Made by a program: the position numbers and the translations under genes. The notes beneath the pieces were generated by a model. That model saw nothing but the letters and a program-made list of their open reading frames with translations. It did no database searches and was not told where the DNA came from. This document shows, in pieces, positions 17,034-25,594 of a DNA stretch of 60,842 bases; within the stretch, counting starts at the first letter, position 1; every line of letters starts with the position of its first letter. Origin of the DNA: Selenomonadaceae bacterium (GTDB lineage: Bacteria > Bacillota > Negativicutes > Selenomonadales > Selenomonadaceae); NCBI GenBank assembly GCA_017470715.1, contig JAFUYE010000095.1, positions 1 through 60,842 on the forward strand, read 5' to 3'.

Positions 17034-19225
17034 TTAAGCCCGGTCGCGAAAGACGAACGCAAGCATTGTAATATCGTCGGATTGTTTAGCGTCAGCGACA
17101 AAATCTTTAACTGCGGCGTCGACTTCCGCAAGAATTTTCTTTGAGTCGGCATCCGAAAGTTTATCAAGCACGACTTGCAAACGTTTTTCGCCGAAAAGTT
17201 CGCGTTTGTCGTTCATTGCTTCCGTGACGCCGTCGGTGTACATAAAAATTGCGTCGCCGTCTTTGAGTTGAATTTTTGTCGCGGGAAAGTTCAAACCGGG
17301 TAACGTGCCGAAAATCGGACTTTTCGCTCGTCCCAGTGCGGAAAATTTTTTGTCGCGGCGAACGAACGGCGGATTGTGTCCCGCATTGACGAAAGTCATT
17401 TCGCCCGTCGACAGGTCAATAATCGCGGTAAACAGCGTGACGAACATATCGGCTTCGTTGTTGTCGCAAAGTTCGTTGTTCGTGTCGCGCATAACATCGG
17501 AAAGATTTTCGGGCTTGCCTTCGGTCAAAATGTTGTCCTTGAGCAAAGTTTTCGCCATAATCATGAACAGCGCGGCGGTAATGCCCTTGCCCGAAACGTC
17601 GGCAATCGTCAGCACAAGGTGATTTTTGTCGACGAAATAAAAATCGTAAAAGTCGCCGCCGACTTCCTTCGCGGGCGTCATTGAGGCGTAAATATTGAAT
17701 TCGTCACGCACGGGGAAATTTTTCGGTAACATGCCGTCCTGAATTTGTGTCGCAACGGCAAGTTCGGTTTTGGCGCGTTCCTTGTCGGCAGTATTTTTTT
17801 CAACGGTCGCCATGTAAGTTTTGAGTTTGCCGGTCATTTCGTTGAAGTTGTCGGCAAGCAACTCAATTTCGTCGCCCGTTTTAATGTCAAGTTTTTTGTC
17901 GAGGTTGCCGCCCGCAACGTCTTGCACGCCGTCAATCAAACCGTGAATCGGTTCGACGAAGCCGGCGGACTCTTTGAGGCTGCTGCGGAAAAGAATCGCG
18001 AAAATAATCATCACGATAACCAACGCGCCCAAAGAAATTTTGAACAGAAAACTTTCCAACAGCGCGGCATATTCGCCAATGTATTCGTTTACGTCCTCTT
18101 TGGTTTCTTCGCTGAATGAATAAATTGCGCTCTTGTCAATCAACGTGCCGAAACTCCAACCGATGGACTTCAACGGCGAGAACGCAAGAAAATATTTGTT
18201 CCCGTCAATGTCAATCGCAACAATGTCTTGTTCGCCGTCAACCATGCGTCGGGCAGCCTGCGCCAAAGTTTTGTCGTCGTCGTTACGCAAGTCACGGTTC
18301 AAAATGTAGGGTGCCAAATTTTTATCTTTGCCGGTGGAAAAAATAACTTCGCCGTTTTTGTCGAGAACGAAAATTGTATCGCGTCCTTCAAGCGACGAAG
18401 CGTTAATTTGCTTGTAAATGTCTTTCGGGGCGACATCCAGACAAATGACGCCCGCAATTCCGTCGTCGTCGAAATACGGCATCAAAACCGAAACGCACGG
18501 ACGCCGCTTGTCGTGGAAATGTACAGGTCGGTAAACGTCGGCACGGAAACTTTTTCGCCCTGCAGGTACCAATCACGTTTGCGCGGGTCGTAGGAACTTT
18601 TCTGCGGCTCATTGCACAGCGGCACGAGAGAATTTTTGTCGGGCATGTCGTCAATGCGGATAACATAGCCGTCCTTTGACGCGACGATAATGCAATCGTA
18701 TTGTTCGCTCAATGTCTGAAGTAAATCTTCGCAAGCGGAAACGATGCCCATTTCGTAGGAAATTTTTTCGTCGATACCTTGAGCGACAAGTTCCGGACTG
18801 AAATAAATGTACGGCGTGCCCGATTTGACATCTTCGTAAAGCGCGTTCGGCAAAATGTGCGGCAAATGTTGTTCGGGATATTTCAAGTTCAGCGAAATGA
18901 AATCCGGCAACAACTGCACGTCCTCCACGGCGTCTTCAAGTTCGTGGTTAATCAGTTGTGCGCGAACCTGCGTCGTTTCGGTCATGCGCAATTTGATTTG
19001 CTCACTCATCTCGTCTTCAATGTACGCGGAACCGATTTCGCCCAATTCGATTGTCTTTTCGTGCAGTGTCGTGTTAATCGTGAACATTGCGTAAAGATAA
19101 AGCACGCTCATAACCGCGAACGTCAACAGGCTGCTCAAAAGCGACAGCCGTAGGACGCGTTGATAAATATTCAAATTTCGTCGTCCGCGAAGACTGGCGA
19201 CAATCATTTTAAAATCGTTCATCAT
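17034..19225 (-). pseudogene. Cache-HAMP-PP2C (RsbU/SpoIIE-type) sensor phosphatase, one frameshift
   Basis: Two frames together encode one sensor of about 730 residues: an N-terminal membrane helix (LLSSLLTFAVMSVLYLYAMF), a dCache sensor domain with YDPRKRDWYLQG, a second membrane helix (LGALVIVMIIFAILF), a HAMP domain (GGNLDKKLDIKTGDEI), and a PP2C phosphatase with all metal-binding motifs: GGDFYDFY, ADVSGKG, NAGHNPP, YTDGVTEA and SDDITMLAF. The frame breaks near 18500: the Cache strand TDLYISTTSG should continue RPCVSVLMPYF, and one missing base (a C) explains it. The phosphatase would dephosphorylate a STAS partner. It lies last in a three-gene operon. Confidence 0.85.
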
Positions 19226-19234
19226 GGTGCAATT

Positions 19235-20744
19235 TCAATCCGCCGAATATATTTCTTTGTCGACGAAGTTCAGCGAGTTTGCCACAATAAATGTCGACGT
19301 AATGTTCATGCTTGTGTTGGAGACGGCGTTAAACATCGCCGCAATCGGGTCAATGCACAAAATCATCGCGACGGCTTCGGGCGGCACACCGACCGTCAAA
19401 AACAGGTAGCTCAAGCAAATTATTCCGCCGCAAGGAATTGACGGTTTCGCCATTGACATAATCACCAGCGAAAAGTACAGCGTTATCAACAGGCTTGTCG
19501 TCAATTCGATTTGGTAAACGCTCATCATCATCACCGTGGCGAGCGAAAAATATACGCCTTGCCCCGTCTTGTTGAGCTGTGTACCGACGGGGATTGAAAA
19601 CGAAACAAGTTTCGGATCGACGCCCAATTTTTCCGTGCAGAATTGCAAATCGAACGGCAAGCGCGCACTCGAACTTGAAATTGTGAACGGCATCGGCGCG
19701 TAGGCGATAAGTTTTTTGACGAGATGAATCGGCAAAATTTTTCCGATTAAAAGCGTCGCAAGCCCGTTGACAATCCAAACGAAAATTCCCCCGATAAAAA
19801 GCCCGACGAAAAGTCAACGTCAAAAGCGAATCGATACCCGTCGTCGCCAAAAGTGCCGACATTGAAATGAAGACAATCAGCGGAATTGCTTTGACGATAA
19901 TTTTCAGCACGCCGACCGTAAATTTAAACAGGAAGTCCAAAGTTTCCGTTGCGCCGCGAGCTTTTTCGCCCATGCGATTTAAAACTACGCCGAAGAAAAT
20001 CGCAAGGAACAGTACCTGCAAAATTTTTTTGCCTTTGAGCGGATCAACCAAATTGTTCGGGACAATGTCGAAAATCATATCTTTCAACGAGCCGTATTGC
20101 GACGCGGTTTGTTCGCCGCCCGTTTGAATTGCCGATTGCAGGTACGACAAATCGCCGCTGAAGACGAGGAAAGCGAATCCTAAACTTAAAAGCGTCACGG
20201 GAGCCAGCATGAACAACGCGTTCAAAAAGACACGGCGCACGGGATTGATAATTTCCGTGTTGATGAAATTGATTGTTTCGGCGTCCAAACCAAATTGCAT
20301 TGCGAAACCGCAGACGATACCGAGGACAAGCGCGGCGATTGTGTAAATCATCTGTTTTTGCGCAGAACTTTTTTCGTGGACGGTAATTGTGACGATGTTT
20401 TCGCCGTTCTTGCGGACGAAATTCATCTTGTCGCGGAACGACTTTAAGATAATCAACCGGTAAGCGTCTTCGTCGTCGGTGCTCTGTTCAGTCACGGTGA
20501 CAATCGGGTTGTATTCTTCGCCGCGAGCAGAAAGTCGCAGATTAACGTCGCCAAACCTGACCTTTAAAGTAACTTTGACAGAAAAATCCGGCAGGTTGCC
20601 CATGCCGGTTTTCAGTCTCATGAAAGTTTCTTCCAACAACAATTTTGCGCGGGCAATTTCTTTTTCGGTGGCTTTGGTTTTGGAAAGTTCCTGCGCGATA
20701 TGTTGTCTGGTTTCGGACAGGTTTTGCATGGTCAATTCGACCAC
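19235..20744 (-). pseudogene. GHKL-like domain fused to an SDF (dicarboxylate/amino acid:cation) symporter, one frameshift
   Basis: Residues 1-115 resemble a degenerate RsbW/GHKL ATPase domain (ARAKLLLEETFMRL as N-box, AYRLIILKSFRDKMNFV as the G2-helix region), but the Asn and the DxGxG residues needed for ATP are absent. A DAACS/SDF transporter follows: helices from IYTIAALVLGIVCGF, the PNNLVDPL segment, and the SSSSARLPFDLQFCTEKLGVD hairpin with conserved serines. The frame changes near 19809-19812, where a run of four T on the coding strand would restore the frame if it were three. The GTG at 20744 follows AAGGAGG. It sits between the STAS-kinase and PP2C genes. Confidence 0.8.
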
Positions 20745-20756
20745 GGTAAAACCTCC

Positions 20757-21857
20757 TTAAGCTTGTGAAAAATATTCGTCGAGGCGAGCCGCTTCGCCGA
20801 TTGCCCAATCCATACGCGGGAAAAGATTTTTGCGAGTTTCTTCGACGTGGAAAGCCTTCAATTCCGGTGCAATTTGTTTGTGCTTCATTGGGAACAGTGC
20901 GCCGCGCAGAAGTCCGAAAGCATCGCACATTTCTTTGACTTTGGTCAACGTCGCGTCATATTTTATGTTGAAATAAATCGTCAACAGCTTGTCCCAGAAA
21001 CGTAGCATATTTTCCTGCGTCATGCCGTGAACTTTTTGGCGCGTCGCCGAGCCGCTGTATCTTGCGTGGAAAGCATTGCCCGCCAAATCGAAAATCGGAT
21101 GTCCGTAGCCGATGTCCGCCATATCGATAACGACGATTTGTCCTTCCTGATACATGACGTTGCCGGCGTGAAAGTCGCAGTGAACCATTGTCGAGCGTTC
21201 GGGGATAACTTCAATCATCTTGTGGAGCAAAGCCGTTTCGTCCGCCGTGAAAGCGGTTGACATGCCGTCCGCCCATTTGTGCTACGTGTCTTTGAGCGAA
21301 TGAAAACCGCCGAATTCTTTTATGTCGGTCGCGTGAATGACTTTGTACGTCGCAACGAACTTTTCGGTAATCTTGTCGAATTGGTCGGGGTGCGCGGTGA
21401 TTGTGTGCCCGACGGTGTCCGCGTTGGCAATCATTTCAAAAACAACGCCGTAAGCATTGCCGCAACGAACCAAGTCATACGAAATCGCGGTTGGAATGCC
21501 GACGACGAAAGCTTTTTTCGCAAGGTCAATTTCCTGTTCGATTTTTTTAAGCGGAACGCCGTCCGTGTTTACGTTCATGATGTCGACGAAACGCGTAAGT
21601 TCAAACACGTCATAAACATCACGCGAAACGTTTTGGATTGTCAACTTTTTGCCTTTCGACGCACGCTGGAATTTGAGCAACACGCGAAGTCCCGCGCTGG
21701 AAATGTAACGCAGATTTTCCGCCTCAAACAAAATTTCGTCGTTCGGGTGAGCGTTGTGCGCCGCTTCTATTTCGGCTTGAACCGAAGTTGCATTTTGCGC
21801 GTCGAGGTCGCCTTCAAGAAAGACCGTCAACACGCCGTTGTTACTGTCAAACTTCAA
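20757..21857 (-). pseudogene. STAS domain fused to an aminoglycoside-phosphotransferase-like kinase, one in-frame TAG
   Basis: An N-terminal STAS (anti-anti-sigma) domain of about 100 residues has the phospho-acceptor motif RYISSAGLRVLL and a leading EGDLDAQNA strand. The C-terminal domain is a small-molecule or protein kinase of the APH type with catalytic VHCDFHAGNVMY and metal-binding VIDMADIGYGHPIFDLAG. Codon 192 is TAG (21282-21284), after LKDT, and the same frame continues HKWADGM; a single TGG-to-TAG change would explain it. Start TTG at 21857 with GGAG upstream. It is first in the operon with the GHKL-SDF fusion and the PP2C phosphatase. Confidence 0.85.
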
Positions 21858-21923
21858 AATGAATCACTCCTTTACTGCGGGCAAGTTTAATTTTTCATGC
21901 GGATAAAGCCAAACAAAAACTTT

Positions 21924-21952
21924 TTGACACGCCCAAAAATTTGCCGTAAACT
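21924..21952 (+). promoter_or_regulatory. Promoter of the DMT transporter gene
   Basis: Perfect TTGACA (21924-21929), 17-base spacer, TAAACT (21947-21952). Transcription would start near 21959, which excludes an ATG at 21952 and supports 21985. Confidence 0.7.
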
Positions 21953-21984
21953 TGCCGAAGATTTTTCGTAAGGTCGTGATAAAA

Positions 21985-22824
21985 ATGCTCCGAGCTTTGG
22001 TCGCAATTTGGTTGATTTGGGGCTTGAATTGGGTCGTCATGAAAACCGCGAACAATTATTTTCCGCCGATTTTATTCGTGACGTGGCGTTTCGGAACGGG
22101 CGCGCTGATTTTGCTTGCCGTCGCGTATTGGCGAAAAATCCCGTTGCCCGACAAAAAATTTTTGCCGTGGATATTTTTATCGGGAATTTGTTTAATCGTG
22201 CTGAACAACATCGCCGCACAGGTCGGTATGCAGTCAATCAGCGCGGGCATGGCGGCAGTCTTGAATTACACGGCACCGCTTTGGACGGCGATTCTTGCAC
22301 ACTTCACGCTTAACGAAAAATTGACGCGTCGTAAAGTCACGGGAATTTTTTTGGCGTTAATCGGGCTGTACGTGCTCATGGGCTTGCAAGGCGTCGACGA
22401 CTTGACTGCGGCGTTCGTGATAATCGCGGGCGCAATGATAATGGCGGTCTCAAATATTCTCGTCAAATTGAAATTGAGCAAATGCGACATGATTCAGCTG
22501 ACGACGTGGCAAATGGTTTTCGGCGCGTTGACGCTGGTAATTTATTCGTCGCTTGTGCCGCAAGGCGAAATCAACTGGTGCGTCGAGTCGGTGTTGTTCG
22601 TGATTTACAACGGCGCGTTGGCGTCGGCACTGGCGTTTTTCCTGTGGAACGTCGTTTTGACACACCTGCAAGCGGGCACGGCGTCAATCGCAACTTTGGT
22701 AGCTCCTGCGGTCGGCGTTATCGGCGGAGTAATTTTTTTGGGCGAACCATTCACCGCGCATATCGTTTTGGGAATCGTGCTTATCTTCGCGGGAATAATT
22801 TTGGTTGCGAATTTGAAACGTTGA
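21985..22824 (+). CDS. DMT-superfamily (EamA) transporter
   Basis: About 279 residues with ten predicted membrane helices in two EamA repeats, e.g. MLRALVAIWLIWGLNWVVMK at the start and VVLTHLQAGTASIATLVAPAVG in the second half. It probably exports an amino acid or other metabolite; the substrate cannot be told. The ATG at 21985 is preferred over one at 21952 because of the promoter position and because the first helix begins there. It is 15 bases upstream of ribD. Confidence 0.85.
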   Translation: MLRALVAIWLIWGLNWVVMKTANNYFPPILFVTWRFGTGALILLAVAYWRKIPLPDKKFLPWIFLSGICLIVLNNIAAQVGMQSISAGMAAVLNYTAPLWTAILAHFTLNEKLTRRKVTGIFLALIGLYVLMGLQGVDDLTAAFVIIAGAMIMAVSNILVKLKLSKCDMIQLTTWQMVFGALTLVIYSSLVPQGEINWCVESVLFVIYNGALASALAFFLWNVVLTHLQAGTASIATLVAPAVGVIGGVIFLGEPFTAHIVLGIVLIFAGIILVANLKR

Positions 22825-22839
22825 CGGGAGGCGAAAATT

Positions 22840-23934
22840 TTGACTGAAGAATTTTTCATGCGGGAAGCTTTGCGAATTGCAAAACACGCCGAAGGTCGCA
22901 CGTCACCGAATCCGCTTGTCGGAGCAGTCGTCGTTCGTGACGGGAAAATTGTCGCGCAAGGTTGGCATCGACAGGCGGGAACAGCTCACGCCGAAATTCA
23001 CGCGCTGAACATGGCGGGCGAACTTGCACGGGACGCAACTTTGTTCGTGACGTTGGAGCCGTGTTCGCATTTCGGACGGACGCCGCCTTGTGCACGGGCG
23101 ATTGTCGAGGCGGGCATAAAAAAAGTTGTCGCCGCAATGTCAGATCCGAATCCGAAAGTTGCGGGACGCGGCTTTGAAATTTTACGGTCGGCGGGAATTG
23201 AAGTCGAAGTCGGTTTGCTTGAAGACGAGGCGCGAAAACTCAACGAAGTTTTTCTTAAGTGGGTAACTCAAAAGTTGCCGTTCGTCACGCTGAAATTTGC
23301 CTGTTCACTTGACGGAAAAATTTCGACGGTCGGCGGCGAATCACAGTGGATTTCCTGCGAAGAGTCACGGAAATTTTCACACGGACTGCGCGACATCAAC
23401 GACGGAATTTTGGTCGGTATCGGCACGGTGCTTGCGGATAATCCGAGTTTGACGACGCGCCTTGTCGACGGAAAAAATCCCGTGCGAATCATTGTCGACA
23501 GCAACGCCCGAATTCCGTTTGACGCAAAAGTTGTGACGGATAAATCTGCGCGGACGATTTTGGCGACAACTTCAAACGCGTCATCCGAAAAAATTTCCGC
23601 GTTGAAAAATCACGGCGTCGAAATTATCACGGCGGGCAACGGTCAACGCGTCGATTTAAAAATTTTGATGCGGGAACTTGCGGCGCGTGAAATTACGTCG
23701 GTTTTGGTCGAAGGCGGCGGCACGATTCATTTCGCAATGCTTGAAGCTCAACTCGTCGATAAAATTTTTGCGTTCGTCGCCCCGAAAATTATCGGCGGGA
23801 CAAATGCGTTGACTGCCGTCGAAGGCACGGGCTTTGCAAAACTTTCGGACGCGGTCAATCTTGAAAATTTTTCGGCACAATTAATCGGCGCGGATTTTTT
23901 GCTGAGCGGGTACGTTCGGAGGTCGACGACATGA
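22840..23934 (+). CDS. ribD: Bifunctional pyrimidine deaminase/reductase of riboflavin synthesis
   Basis: A 364-residue enzyme for the second and third steps of riboflavin synthesis. The deaminase half has the zinc motifs TAHAEIHAL and EPCSHFGRTPPCARAI; the reductase half (from about residue 145) has LKFACSLDGKIS, GTVLADNPSLTTR and VEGGGTIH. Start TTG at 22840 with GGGAGG upstream. No ribE, ribBA or ribH follows and no FMN riboswitch is visible, so the gene is separated from the usual rib operon. Confidence 0.95.
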   Translation: MTEEFFMREALRIAKHAEGRTSPNPLVGAVVVRDGKIVAQGWHRQAGTAHAEIHALNMAGELARDATLFVTLEPCSHFGRTPPCARAIVEAGIKKVVAAMSDPNPKVAGRGFEILRSAGIEVEVGLLEDEARKLNEVFLKWVTQKLPFVTLKFACSLDGKISTVGGESQWISCEESRKFSHGLRDINDGILVGIGTVLADNPSLTTRLVDGKNPVRIIVDSNARIPFDAKVVTDKSARTILATTSNASSEKISALKNHGVEIITAGNGQRVDLKILMRELAAREITSVLVEGGGTIHFAMLEAQLVDKIFAFVAPKIIGGTNALTAVEGTGFAKLSDAVNLENFSAQLIGADFLLSGYVRRSTT

Positions 23935-24374
23935 AAAAATTTTTCGTGACAATCTGCGCGGTGATGATGATTTTCGCGAACGTTCATGCCGCATATTTTC
24001 CCGTGACTTCGCCGTTCGGTTGGAGAATTCATCCGATTTCCGGCGATTGGAAATTTCATGCGGGCGTTGATTTGGGCTACGAATACGGCTCGTATATCGG
24101 CGCGATTTTCGACGGACAAGTTGTCGTGGCGGAAAATTTGGACGACGGCTACGGCAACCAAGTTTTGATTTATCACGCGGCGATTGACGCTTACACCCGT
24201 TACGCTCATTGCAGCGTTTTGCACGTCACGGCGGGGCAATTCGTCACTCGCGGACAAGTTATCGCACAAGTCGGCTCAACCGGCTATTCGACGGGGCCAC
24301 ATCTGCATTTGGAATACATTGTTCGCAACGGGCAAAGTTATCAATACGCTGACCCGCTGACGTTATATCAATAA
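23931..24374 (+). CDS. Exported M23-family metallopeptidase
   Basis: A 147-residue protein with a signal peptide (cleavage near VHAAY) and a LytM/M23 domain: TSPFGWRIHPISGDWKFHAGVD with the zinc His and Asp, an active-site region RYAHCS, and the HLHLEY triad. It would cut peptidoglycan cross-bridges in the periplasm. It overlaps the ribD stop by 4 bases (ATGA). Its last codons lie in a tandem duplication. Confidence 0.9.
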   Translation: MKKFFVTICAVMMIFANVHAAYFPVTSPFGWRIHPISGDWKFHAGVDLGYEYGSYIGAIFDGQVVVAENLDDGYGNQVLIYHAAIDAYTRYAHCSVLHVTAGQFVTRGQVIAQVGSTGYSTGPHLHLEYIVRNGQSYQYADPLTLYQ

Positions 24375-24782
24375 AAAAATTCCCCGCCAATTTGACGAGG
24401 ATTTTTTGTTACGGAAAATTTTTTACGCGGTGACGGCACCGGCTTTGTAACATGCCCGATTAATCGCGTCGCGCAAAACGTCATCCGAAACGTTTTCTTG
24501 CAAGCCAACTTGCGCAGATTGTTTTTCGAGACTTGCCGCCGCAATTTTCACGCCGTCAATTTTTTTCGACCCGCTGACGCTGTACCAATAAAAAAATTCC
24601 CGCCAATTCGACGGGGATTTTTGTTGCGAAAAATTTTTTACGCGGTGACGGCACCGGCTTTGTAACCTGCCCGATTAATCGCGTCGCGCAAAACGTCATC
24701 CGAAACGTTTTCTTGCAAGCCGACTTGCGCAGATTGTTTTTCGAGACTTGCCGCCGCAATTTTCACGCCGTCAACTTTTTCA
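24351..24782. repeat. Tandem duplication (about 215 bp x 2) between convergent genes
   Basis: 24351-24567 and 24568-24782 are near-identical copies (start GACCCGCTGACG, later CGCGGTGACGGCACCGGC). Each unit carries the last codons of the M23 gene, the intergenic hairpin, and the last about 45 codons of the convergent HMA gene. The outer copies belong to the intact genes; the inner ones are remnants. Confidence 0.85.
24373..24407. terminator. Terminator between the M23 and HMA genes (duplicated)
   Basis: An imperfect hairpin TCCCCGCCAATTTGACGAGG lies between an A7 and a T6 run. A second, better-paired copy is at 24590-24625 in the duplication. Confidence 0.6.
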
Positions 24783-25051
24783 AGGGCGCGAATCACGTTG
24801 ACGATACATTTTTCGCAAGTCATGCCGTCAACGTCAATCGTGCGGTGAATCGGGAATTTCTCAATTTTTTCGACGCGGGCACGATAACTTTGGTCAAGCG
24901 CATTTTTCATCGCACAACCGCCGCCGCAACCTGAGCAACCGTCTTCCGAACAACAGGCGGCCTCGCCTTTGAAAAAACTTCTGTAAGCCGTGCGAACTCC
25001 GAAAACGAACGCCGCCGCAATCACGACGCCCAAAACGATTGTCGCTGTCAT
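24638..25051 (-). CDS. Cys-rich membrane anchor fused to a heavy-metal-associated (HMA) domain
   Basis: A 137-residue protein: one membrane helix (residues 4-22), a Cys-rich segment (ACCSEDGCSGCGGGCAMK) like FeoB-associated Cys-rich proteins, and a C-terminal HMA ferredoxin-fold domain with the metal motif DGMTCEKC. It probably binds iron or copper at the inner membrane. The feoAB operon lies 540 bases away, which supports an iron role, though HMA domains normally bind copper. Its last 45 codons are duplicated downstream. Confidence 0.8.
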   Translation of the reverse strand: MTATIVLGVVIAAAFVFGVRTAYRSFFKGEAACCSEDGCSGCGGGCAMKNALDQSYRARVEKIEKFPIHRTIDVDGMTCEKCIVNVIRALEKVDGVKIAAASLEKQSAQVGLQENVSDDVLRDAINRAGYKAGAVTA

Positions 25052-25135
25052 AAAATCATCTCCAAACTTTTTCGTAACGCTGTAAGAATTTTTGCGCTAT
25101 AATCTCAACAAACTAATTTCGGGAGGGCAATTCAA

Positions 25136-25525
25136 ATGAAAATTTCGCACGTTGCAATTTACGTTCACGATCTTGAGCGCGAAAAAATTTTCTTCGTGAA
25201 ATATTTCGGCGCGAAGTCAAGCGACAAGTACCGCAACAGTCAAACGGGTTTCAGCTCGTATTTTTTGACTTTCGACGACGGGGCGCGGCTTGAAATCATG
25301 AACCGCCCGACATTGAAAGATTCGCTTGAAGACGCGTTTTGTACGGGTTGGCATCACATTGCGATTGAAGTCGGCGACAAAAAAGCGGTTGACGACCTCA
25401 CGAAAAAATTTCGGGCTGACGGTTATCGCGTGACGAGTGAACCGCGCACGACGGGTGACGGTTACTACGAAAGTATAATCCTTGACGACGAAGGCAACCG
25501 GATTGAACTTGTCGCGAAACGTTGA
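25136..25525 (+). CDS. VOC (glyoxalase-type) family protein
   Basis: A 129-residue single VOC domain: ISHVAIYVHDLEREKIFF at the start, LEIMNR, GWHHIAIEVG, and a C-terminal DDEGNRIELV with the metal-binding Glu. It may be a lyase or isomerase acting on a small molecule. GGGAGG precedes the ATG and a TATAAT lies at 25098-25103 with a poor -35. Confidence 0.87.
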   Translation: MKISHVAIYVHDLEREKIFFVKYFGAKSSDKYRNSQTGFSSYFLTFDDGARLEIMNRPTLKDSLEDAFCTGWHHIAIEVGDKKAVDDLTKKFRADGYRVTSEPRTTGDGYYESIILDDEGNRIELVAKR

Positions 25526-25545
25526 CGCTTGCCGAAAAAATTTAT

Positions 25546-25576
25546 CCCCGACAATCAGCCGACTGCCGGGGTTTTT
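25546..25576 (+). terminator. Terminator after the VOC gene
   Basis: CCCCGACAATC-AGCC-GACTGCCGGGG with five T after it; two mismatches in an 11-bp stem. It separates the gene from convergent feoB. Confidence 0.7.
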
Positions 25577-25594
25577 GTTGTCAAAAGTTATTCG

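Noticed and set aside
21282-21284. TAG as a recoded sense codon in this organism
   Set aside because: rimO ends normally with TAG at 34165, and no other intact gene shows internal TAG, so nonsense mutation is the simpler reading.
21952-21984. An earlier ATG for the DMT transporter
   Set aside because: It overlaps the -10 box at 21947-21952, so it would not be in the mRNA.
22840-22860. FMN riboswitch before ribD
   Set aside because: Only 15 bases separate ribD from the upstream gene, and no RFN-like sequence is seen.
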